DNA of 37,790 nt from positions 1 to 37,790 of the forward strand of contig JBCCGT010000038.1 in NCBI GenBank assembly GCA_039029135.1, read 5' to 3'. Position 1 is the first letter of the stretch. Each line of letters opens with the position of its first letter. Below, piece after piece: positions 26,337-32,863 of this stretch. The notes under the pieces are model-generated. The model was not told the origin of the DNA. It worked only from the letters and a program-made list of their open reading frames with translations, and searched no databases. The position numbers were made by a program, and so were the translations under genes. The DNA comes from JALZVT01 sp039029135 (lineage in GTDB: Bacteria > Pseudomonadota > Gammaproteobacteria > Pseudomonadales > Azotimanducaceae).

Positions 26337-26967
26337 CGACCTCGGCGAAGTTTGCGCGCGTCTCGGCCACCTGCCGGCGCAGGTCGTTGAGCAGATGCGC
26401 GTAGCCGTCTGCCTTCAGGACCGCGTTGTAGTCAGCGCGTCGCAGCGACAGATCGGAAACGCCGTCGGCCACGACGTTGAAGACGCGCGCATCGCGAAAG
26501 TAGTAATCCAACGCGACCGCTTCGCCGCTGGCGCGAACGACGCGCGCCCGGACCAGCGAACGATTGGGTTTGTCGACGTTCACCTCGACCGTCTCGAAAC
26601 GCTGACCCCGATCGGCGTCGAAGCGATCGACGTAGGTCGCGACGATCAGTTCACTCAGGACGGTCTCGAACTCGGCGCGCTGGGCGTCGTCGAGCTCGCG
26701 CCAGGTTTTGCCCAGGCAGATCCTCGCGATGGTCGAGAAATCGAACGTTTGCGCCATCACGGCGGTCAGCGCGCGCGCACGGGTATCGAAGCTGCGTTCG
26801 TCGCGCATGGCGCCGAGCAGGGCCGCGTGAAACCGCTCGACCTGCGCCTGCGGGCCGTCGGTCTCGGCCGCGGCAACCGGCAGCCAGGCGCCGGCGAGCA
26901 CAAGCAGCACGGCGGCGAGGCATCGGGCTATCGAGAGTCGGCGTGGCACGATCGTTTCTTGTCGCAT
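26329..26967 (-). CDS. mlaC: MlaC / HpnM / Ttg2D family periplasmic lipid-binding protein
   Basis: This 212-aa protein has an N-terminal Sec signal (hydrophobic to about residue 33, AAA-AET cleavage) and the MlaC landmarks TFDFSTIARICLGKTWRELDDAQRAEFETVLSELIVATYVDRF and VEVNVDKPNRSLVRARV. MlaC proteins ferry phospholipids (or hopanoids, as HpnM) across the periplasm. It lies 24 bp after dctM, with an AGGGGG sequence in front of its start, and overlaps mlaA by 8 bp. No MlaBDEF ABC transporter genes are present; the adjacent RND protein probably takes their place. Whether it is MlaC or HpnM by descent is not clear. Confidence 0.9.
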   Translation of the reverse strand: MRQETIVPRRLSIARCLAAVLLVLAGAWLPVAAAETDGPQAQVERFHAALLGAMRDERSFDTRARALTAVMAQTFDFSTIARICLGKTWRELDDAQRAEFETVLSELIVATYVDRFDADRGQRFETVEVNVDKPNRSLVRARVVRASGEAVALDYYFRDARVFNVVADGVSDLSLRRADYNAVLKADGYAHLLNDLRRQVAETRANFAEVDG

Positions 26968-26991
26968 CTCTTATCGCCCCCTACTCGCCAG

Positions 26992-28287
26992 CTAGTCGCC
27001 GCGCAGCCACTCGACGGGGCCGAGAGACAGCGCGGGAACGTAGGTGATGATCAACAGCGCGACCAGCAACACCAGCATGAAGGGGAGGCAGGCCGCGTAC
27101 AGCTCCAGAATCGGCTTCTTGAAACGGTAGCTGGCGATGAACAGGTTCATGCCAATCGGCGGCGTGAAGTAGCCGATCTGCATGTTGGCGAGGAAGATGA
27201 TGCCGAGGTGCACGGGATGGATGCCGTAGCCCACCGCCATCGGCAGCAGCAGCGGCACCATGATGACCAGCGCCGAGAAGATATCGAGCACCGCGCCCAG
27301 CACCAGCAGCAAAATATTCAGCAGAATCAGGAAGGTGATCGGGCTTTCGATGTGTTCCTTGGTGAACTCGAACAGGCGCTGCGGCACCTCGGCGTCGACG
27401 AGATAGTTGGTGAAGGCGAGCGCCGCGCCCAGGATCAAGAGGATCCCACCGACCATCACCATCGAATCGACCATGACCGAGGGCAGCCGCCGCACGGAGA
27501 TCTCGCGGTACAGGAACACCTCGACGACCAGCACGTACAGCGCGGTCATCGCGGCGGCCTCGCTGACGGCGAAGAAGCCGCCATAGATGCCGCCGAGCAC
27601 GAAGAACGGCAGCGGCAGCTCCCAGCGCGCGGCCCACAGGGCCCGGCCGAGGTTGGACCACGCGAACGCCACGCGCGGAATGGCGCCTCCCCGATGCAGC
27701 CACAGCGAGTACAGCGTCAGCAGCACGATCATCAGCAGCGCCGGCAGAATGCCAGCGACGAATAGATCCTGAATCGTGAACGGCTCGCCGACGTCGAGCT
27801 GCTGGGCGACGATGCCGTAGAGGATCAGCGGCACCGACGGCGCCAACAGCAGCCCCAGGCTGCCCGACGCGGTGACCAGTCCGAGCCCGAAGCGTTCGCT
27901 GTAGCCGCTGCGCACCAGCGCGGGCAGCAGCAGCGCACCCAGCGCGACGATGGTGACGCCCGACGCGCCGGTGAGCGCTGTGAATACCGCGCAGGCCACG
28001 AACCCGACCAGCGCGAGCCCCGACGGCAGCCAGCCGACCAGGCTTTGCATCACGTCGACGAGGCGCTTCGATGTGTTGGACTCGCTCAGCAGATAGCCGC
28101 TAAAGGTGAACAGCGGTAGCGCGACCAGCAGCGGCGTGCTGGTCAGGCGGTACAGCTCGATGCCGATGACGGCGAGGTCGATCTCGGAGGCATAGAAGCC
28201 GAGCATGGCGGCCGCCAACACGACGGCAAACAGCGGCGCGCCGAGAAACGCGAACGCAAGGATCGCCAGAGTGCCGAGCAGCATCAT
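26992..28287 (-). CDS. TRAP transporter large permease (DctM)
   Basis: This 431-aa protein has about 12 hydrophobic helices and the DctM hallmarks VFTALTGASGVTIVALGALLLPALVRSGYSERFGLGLVTASGSLGLLLAPSVPLILYG and LANMQIGYFTPPIGMNLFIASYRF. It carries out the Na+-coupled transport step. The ATG at 28287 overlaps the dctQ stop (ATGA), so a long in-frame extension upstream lies inside dctQ and is not real. Confidence 0.95.
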   Translation of the reverse strand: MMLLGTLAILAFAFLGAPLFAVVLAAAMLGFYASEIDLAVIGIELYRLTSTPLLVALPLFTFSGYLLSESNTSKRLVDVMQSLVGWLPSGLALVGFVACAVFTALTGASGVTIVALGALLLPALVRSGYSERFGLGLVTASGSLGLLLAPSVPLILYGIVAQQLDVGEPFTIQDLFVAGILPALLMIVLLTLYSLWLHRGGAIPRVAFAWSNLGRALWAARWELPLPFFVLGGIYGGFFAVSEAAAMTALYVLVVEVFLYREISVRRLPSVMVDSMVMVGGILLILGAALAFTNYLVDAEVPQRLFEFTKEHIESPITFLILLNILLLVLGAVLDIFSALVIMVPLLLPMAVGYGIHPVHLGIIFLANMQIGYFTPPIGMNLFIASYRFKKPILELYAACLPFMLVLLVALLIITYVPALSLGPVEWLRGD

Positions 28288-28838
28288 GGCGCGCGATCCC
28301 CGTCCGCATCGACGCCGTCGCCGTCCAGATCGCTGTAACTGCCGCCCTGATCGCCCTCGTCGTCGAGCACCTGCTCTGCGCTCAGCACGAAGGCGCGCAG
28401 CAGGTAGCGCAAGCCGATGACGGCGAAGCCGACCGGCAGAATCACCTCGCACCACCAGGCCGGTACGGCGCCGAACGCCAACGTGCCGTCCTCGCGTTCG
28501 AACTGTACAAAGCCAATGCTGGACCAGGCGACGCCGAAAGAGACGAGCGCCGTGAAGAGCGCCGTCGCGCGCCGGACGAGCACCAGCGTTCCGGTAGAGA
28601 AGTAACGGGCCAGGACGTCCATGCGAATGTGATCGTCGCTGCGCGAGGCGACCATCGCACCGATGACCGTGACCCATAGCACCGCGACGCGGACGAAGCC
28701 GTCGCCCCAGGTAAAGCCGGTATCGAACAGGTTGCGCGCGAACACCTGATACGCCGCCAGGGCGATCATCGCGAACAGCAGCAGCGCCAGCAGCGCCGAT
28801 TCCAGGCGCTGCAACCAGGCGAGCGCCCGGTTCATCAT
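28284..28838 (-). CDS. TRAP transporter small permease (DctQ)
   Basis: This 184-aa protein has four hydrophobic helices (first at about residues 14-31) and the DctQ pattern ARNLFDTGFTWGDGFVRVAVLWVTVIGAMVASRSDDHIRMDVL. An acidic, Asp/Gly-rich tail (YSDLDGDGVDADGD) is unusual in this family. The first of two adjacent ATGs (28838) overlaps the DctP stop by 4 bp. It is the small membrane subunit that pairs with DctM. Confidence 0.92.
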   Translation of the reverse strand: MMNRALAWLQRLESALLALLLFAMIALAAYQVFARNLFDTGFTWGDGFVRVAVLWVTVIGAMVASRSDDHIRMDVLARYFSTGTLVLVRRATALFTALVSFGVAWSSIGFVQFEREDGTLAFGAVPAWWCEVILPVGFAVIGLRYLLRAFVLSAEQVLDDEGDQGGSYSDLDGDGVDADGDRAP

Positions 28839-29848
28839 CCGCTGGTCGCCCGATACTCGGCGAGCAGCTTCATGACCTCGGCGTACATCTCGGGGCTCAG
28901 CAGGCCTTCGTCGACCATGCCCTGATTCGCCTCCTCTCCGGCGGCGCGCCACACCTCGACCTCGGTCGCGCTGGGCGTCGCGAACTGGATGCCCTGCTTC
29001 TTCATAACAGCGAGCGCCTGTTCGTGATCGGAGCGGCTGGTCGCGTTGACCTCGTCCACGGCCTTGCCCAGCACGTCGCGCAGCACCGCCTGATCCTCGG
29101 CGGACAGCTTATTGAAGCTCTTGTTGTTCAGCGCGAGCATTCCGTAGACGTACAGCAGCGGCAGGTCGATCGCGTGCTTGAGCTGTGTGTGCCACTGCAG
29201 GGCCAGCGTCGCGATCGGCGGCGAGGCCACGCCGTTGATGAGGCCGGTCTGCAGACCCGCTAGAACGTCGGTGATTGACAGCGGCACGGGCGTGATGCCG
29301 AACGCGCTGATCGCCTGCGCCGCCGCGGCGTCGCCCTCCGGAATCCAGACCTTTTGCTGGCGGGCGAAATCGACGCTGGTACCAGGATTGGCGCCGAACG
29401 CGTAGGCAAAGCCGACCTCCGCAAATCCGAACGCGGTGAAGCCGTTGTCTTCGAGACCCGCGAGCACCTTCGCGTCGAGCCGCTCGCGCACGTAGTCGAT
29501 CTCCTCCAGGCTGCGAAACGCCATGGTGAGGTTGAAGATCTGTATGTCTTTGTAGTGCGAGATCAGCGGCCCGGTCGTCAGCACGGCGCCGTGTAGCTGG
29601 CCAATGCGAATCTTGCGCATGACCGCCTTGTCGTCGCCCATCACGCCGCCCGGATAAAACTTCAGCTTCACGCGCGAATCCGTGCGCTCCGCGATCTCTT
29701 TGCCGGCCTTGCGCAACACCTTCATCCAGCCGGAGCCCTCCGGGGAGACGGTCGCAAGCTTCAGCGTGACCGCATGGGCAGGCAGCGCAAGCGCGAGCGC
29801 CAACGCTAGAAAAGAAAAGGCGCGCAGCGTGCGGCTAAAAATACTCAT
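28835..29848 (-). CDS. TRAP transporter substrate-binding protein (DctP), TatP-like
   Basis: This 337-aa periplasmic protein starts with a Sec signal (MSIFSRTLRAFSFLALALALALPAHA) and has the DctP fold: KLATVSPEGSGWMKVLRKAGKEIAE, FYPGGVMGDDKAVMRKIRIGQL and VLAGLQTGLINGVASPP. In most DctP proteins a conserved Arg in the GxKxR strand binds the carboxylate of the solute; here the strand reads QQKVWIPEG, with Trp168 at that place. This suggests a non-carboxylate, perhaps hydrophobic ligand, as was proposed for the Treponema TatP/TatT system. The ATG at 29848 overlaps the end of TatT by 14 bp. Confidence 0.93.
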   Translation of the reverse strand: MSIFSRTLRAFSFLALALALALPAHAVTLKLATVSPEGSGWMKVLRKAGKEIAERTDSRVKLKFYPGGVMGDDKAVMRKIRIGQLHGAVLTTGPLISHYKDIQIFNLTMAFRSLEEIDYVRERLDAKVLAGLEDNGFTAFGFAEVGFAYAFGANPGTSVDFARQQKVWIPEGDAAAAQAISAFGITPVPLSITDVLAGLQTGLINGVASPPIATLALQWHTQLKHAIDLPLLYVYGMLALNNKSFNKLSAEDQAVLRDVLGKAVDEVNATSRSDHEQALAVMKKQGIQFATPSATEVEVWRAAGEEANQGMVDEGLLSPEMYAEVMKLLAEYRATSG

Positions 29849-30692
29849 CAGCGGACTCCAGCAATTCACGGGCCTGTTCCTTCGCAATGAGGTTGATCAG
29901 GGTTAGACCATCGTATTTGGGATCCGATCCCAATACGTCGTTCAACAGCTCATCGTGCAACTCGCGATCGAATACCAGGCGCGCGTACTGCGACGCGAAG
30001 AAGACCTTCGCCGGCAGAAATCGACCTTCCGCGAGCTCGATGGCGTTTTCAAAATGTTTACGCCCGACCTCCGGTCGGCCGCCCAGCGCGGGCGGCAGCA
30101 GCGTCTCGAACACGCCGAGGTACAGCTCCGGGCCGCCGTACTCATAGCCCGGATCGATTTCGGCGACGCGCGCCATCAGCGTCTTAACCCGGCCCAATTC
30201 TGCGATCGCGCCCCAATCGTCCGCGTGCGCCTGAATCCACCCTGCCCAGGCGGTCGCGAGGCCATAAGCCAGCGGCACATCGCGTTCGCCGAGGGTCGCA
30301 ACCCAGGCCTCGTAGCGGTCAAACTCGCGCTCGCGAAGATCACAGGCGTTCTTCAAGCCGACGCAGGCGCTGCGCTCCGCCAGCCGCAGCGCCTTGACGG
30401 CGAACAGCTTCTGTCGCGTCTCGTCGGCAACGAACGCCGTCGCGTAGGCGCTGTTCAGGGCGGCGGCCGAGGCCAGCAGATCGGCGTTCTTGGAATCGTC
30501 GCCCAGCAGCCCGTCCATCAGCAGCAGGAACGCGGGCGCGCCGTCGCGTACCAGCGCGGGGTCTTCGGAGTTCAGCACCACCGCAGACAGATCGTCGGCA
30601 AAGCCCTGCGTCAGGTTGCCCACGATGCTCGCACAGCCCGCGAGCAGGGCGGAGCCCGTCAGCGCCAGCAGCTGCAAACAGCGCGTAAACAC
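29835..30692 (-). CDS. TRAP-associated TatT lipoprotein
   Basis: This protein belongs to the TRAP transporter TatT-component family: helical repeats (TPR-like) with landmarks YEYGGPELYLGVFETLLPPALGGRPEVGRKHFENAIELAEGRFLPAKVFFASQYARLVFDRELHDELLNDVL and AYGLATAWAGWIQA. The lipobox LTGSALLAGC puts the lipidated Cys at residue 20 if the GTG at 30692 is the start; an in-frame start at 30827 would give an Arg-rich leader of 45 residues before the signal and is less likely. TatT multimers partner with DctP in TRAP-like systems. It is the first gene of the operon. Length from the GTG is 285 aa. Confidence 0.85.
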   Translation of the reverse strand: MFTRCLQLLALTGSALLAGCASIVGNLTQGFADDLSAVVLNSEDPALVRDGAPAFLLLMDGLLGDDSKNADLLASAAALNSAYATAFVADETRQKLFAVKALRLAERSACVGLKNACDLREREFDRYEAWVATLGERDVPLAYGLATAWAGWIQAHADDWGAIAELGRVKTLMARVAEIDPGYEYGGPELYLGVFETLLPPALGGRPEVGRKHFENAIELAEGRFLPAKVFFASQYARLVFDRELHDELLNDVLGSDPKYDGLTLINLIAKEQARELLESADEYF

Positions 30693-31064
30693 TTTTCTCG
30701 GTCTATTCGCCGCCTCTATTTGTGGCTCCAGAAGCGACTCCTCGCCAAAAGAGCGCGTGCGCGATCGCCCAGCGCCCCAAAAGCGGCGCTGGCGACGGTT
30801 CGAAGGCCGGATGCTGATCAATCGCACGAATTAGTCTCCGCTGACGACGGGCCCGACCGCATGGTGGTGTGGGCCTCTGTCTCGGTCCCGAACGCTGCGC
30901 GCTCATCCGGCTCTCCTCCGTACATTGGAATCGAGCGAAGCTGAGGGGACCCTGAATGCGGGCGCATTTTAAACGTAAAAAGTGTGAAGCTGCCGCCAAT
31001 CCCCGGCGGCACGTCGTCGGCACGTCAACGACAAAGCGCGGACGGCGAGCGTCGGCGCCCTGAA
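30693..31064. other. Intergenic region upstream of the TRAP-Mla operon
   Basis: These 372 bp lie between the TatT start and the stop of the redox lipoprotein (both on the minus strand), so the promoter of the seven-gene operon must be here or further upstream. A short A/T-rich stretch (about 30966-30986) is the only obvious candidate promoter core; no convincing -35/-10 pair was found. I see no supported gene; frames in this region are short or Arg/Ser/Pro-rich. Confidence 0.5.
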
Positions 31065-31721
31065 TCAGCCGGCGACGAGCCCCGCGACCGAAGCCAGCAC
31101 CGCTTCGAACTCCGGCCGCGAGCGGTAACCCGGCTCAGCGTATTTGCCACGCACGGTGCCGTCGGGTGCGATGAACAGAATCCCCGGATAGGGAATGCCG
31201 TAGAACCGCGAATCGGGCTCGTAGTCGACGTTGCGAATACCGAACGCGTTGACGTGCTGTGCGTCTTCGTCCTGAAGAATGGGATAGCCGAGGCCTTCCT
31301 GCGCGATGAAGTCGGCTGTCTTGGCCGCCTCGTCATAGGTCATGCCCGCAACGTTAACGCCCAGCGCCGCAAACCGCTCCTGCCAATCAGCCAGTTGCAC
31401 GAACTGGCGTTTGCAGAAGGGTCACCACACCGTGGACCGGCTGAAGATCAGCAGCAGCCCATTTTCACCGGCCAGTGTTTGGAGGTTCCGGCTCTCGCCG
31501 CTGTGGTCGCCCGCGCTTAACAGCGGCACCTTGCCACCCAGCTCCGGGCCCCAGGCGGCGGCGTAGGAACCGGCCGGAATGCTGGCCACGCTGAGCTGAC
31601 TGTCGGCGGCGTCGGCCGCGGCGCCTGCTGAACCCGTGGAATCGCCGCAGCCCGCAGCGACCGCGGAGAGGGCACAGGCGAGCAACGCAACCCGCGCCGG
31701 GCGCCACTTGCTGCTGGCCAC
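31065..31721 (-). CDS. Selenoprotein: peroxiredoxin/thioredoxin-fold lipoprotein with U-P-F-C redox motif
   Basis: The coding region is interrupted by an in-frame TGA at 31424-31422. Upstream it reads a lipoprotein signal (lipobox SAVAAGC, Cys25 from the GTG at 31721) and GENGLLLIFSRSTVW; downstream it continues PFCKRQFVQLADWQERFAALGVNVAGMTYDEAAKT...GIPYPGILFIAPDGTVRGK. This is one complete AhpC/TSA-like redoxin of 218 aa in which the first Cys of the usual W-C-P-F-C motif is replaced by the TGA; Cys103 is kept. A SECIS-like hairpin follows the TGA (31380-31416). I therefore read residue 100 as selenocysteine. The alternative is a Cys-to-stop mutation. An alternative GTG start is at 31811. 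It is probably a periplasmic or outer-membrane peroxide or disulfide reductase. Confidence 0.8.
31380..31416 (-). promoter_or_regulatory. Bacterial SECIS-like hairpin
   Basis: Immediately 3' of the in-frame UGA the mRNA can fold into a 4-bp lower stem (CUGC 31416-31413 with GCAG 31383-31380), an internal loop, and a perfect 7-bp upper stem (GCCAGUU with AACUGGC) closed by the 5-nt loop CGUGC (31401-31397). The loop begins 20 nt after the UGA and has a G at its second position. Known bacterial SECIS elements have a small apical loop with a G near its start, about 16-37 nt after the UGA, bound by SelB, so the fit is good. The hairpin lies inside coding sequence, as bacterial SECIS elements do. 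Confidence 0.75.
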
Positions 31722-31909
31722 CCTAATACCAGATGCAGCCGCAGCGGCGTCCGGTCGCTGGCGCTGTCTACGGTGGGGATTGCTGAAGAGCTTTCTAACA
31801 GACCTGCTCACGATCGTTCGTGCGCTCCTTCGTCACGGATCATTCGATGCGCCTTATACCACGGATTCGCGCGACTGCCTCCGCCCGCGCCTCGTTCTGC
31901 GCAGTGCGC

Positions 31910-32800
31910 CTAGTTCTCCAGCGGGGTCTCCAGCGCGCGTCGAATCAGCGAGCGAGCGCCGGCCTTGTCAACGCCATAGGCGCGCTGGGACAGGGCGCGG
32001 GCGCGCTTCACGAGTGGCTTGCGCGCCTTCGCGAGCAGTCCCTGGGCCGGCACCTCTTCGGCGCGCGCGGCCAGCGCCTCGAGCGCCACCTGGCAATACA
32101 GGTCCTGGACCACAATCGACAGCCGGCGAATCCGCCCGTGCAGGCTGCGCAGTTCGGCGTCGTAACGGTCGGCGAGCAGCGCTAGCTGCACCTCGGAGCT
32201 GCCCAGCCAGTCGCGCCAACGGGCCACGGCCCGGGCGTCTCGGGCCTCGCCCTTGAGCGCCCTGACACCCCAGCTACGCGAGCGGCGATAGGTCCGGAGC
32301 ATGCCCTTCTCGAGGTCACGCAGCTCCATGCGCTCTGGGTCCATCCGCACCCAGGCATGAGAGTCGGCGTTGAAGGCGTGCTCGAGTTCGCGCAGCGTCG
32401 GCGTATCCGTCTCGCGCGGCACCGCAAGCGCGCGCTGCAGGCTGCGCAGCAGTCGTTTCTTCGGTGTGCGCTCAAGCTGCAGCTTGGCCAGATACGCGTG
32501 CAGCGCCGTGTCGATCGCCAACGCCGAGCGCAGCGTCTCGACTCGCACCCGGGCGTCGCCGTACGCGCGCCGCTCAAGCAGAGGATGCACCACACGCCAA
32601 TAGCCGCCGAGGTCACGGGTGATTTGCGCCAGTCGATCCTGCTGACCGAGACAGGTGAGCTGCGCCGCGACGCAGCCGTCGGCCGGCAGCTCGCGACACA
32701 GCCGCAGCCCGTCAATGTTGCGGGCCAGCGCCTCGCTGATCACCCGTTCCGCGACGGAGAGCGTCGGCTCGGGTAGTGTCTGGTTCTTAATGGGTTTCAT
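31910..32800 (-). CDS. CHAD-like alpha-helical protein
   Basis: This 296-aa protein is all-helical and rich in Arg and Leu. The segment RMELRDLEKGMLRTYRRSRS followed by ARAVARWRDWLGSSEVQLALLADRY resembles the middle of CHAD domains (which have GxxRTYRRGR...hHEWRKxVKxL), and the end (VKRARALSQRAYGVDKAGARSLIRRAL) resembles the CHAD C-terminus. The conserved His of the second motif is replaced by Val/Ala-Arg here. CHAD proteins bind polyphosphate, often beside CYTH phosphatases or polyphosphate kinases; none is in the window. The ATG at 32800 is used. Function is uncertain and the CHAD call is by motif order. Confidence 0.5.
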   Translation of the reverse strand: MKPIKNQTLPEPTLSVAERVISEALARNIDGLRLCRELPADGCVAAQLTCLGQQDRLAQITRDLGGYWRVVHPLLERRAYGDARVRVETLRSALAIDTALHAYLAKLQLERTPKKRLLRSLQRALAVPRETDTPTLRELEHAFNADSHAWVRMDPERMELRDLEKGMLRTYRRSRSWGVRALKGEARDARAVARWRDWLGSSEVQLALLADRYDAELRSLHGRIRRLSIVVQDLYCQVALEALAARAEEVPAQGLLAKARKPLVKRARALSQRAYGVDKAGARSLIRRALETPLEN

Positions 32801-32863
32801 GGCATGCAATGGTAGCGACTGGTCTTGCTGGCCCACGCCTGCGCTCCAGTGGCGACACCGACC

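Noticed and set aside
31422..31424. TGA as an ordinary stop, with two separate short genes
   Set aside because: The downstream part has no good start and lacks half of the redoxin fold; the phase is preserved and a SECIS-like hairpin follows at the right distance. The nonsense-mutation alternative cannot be fully excluded.
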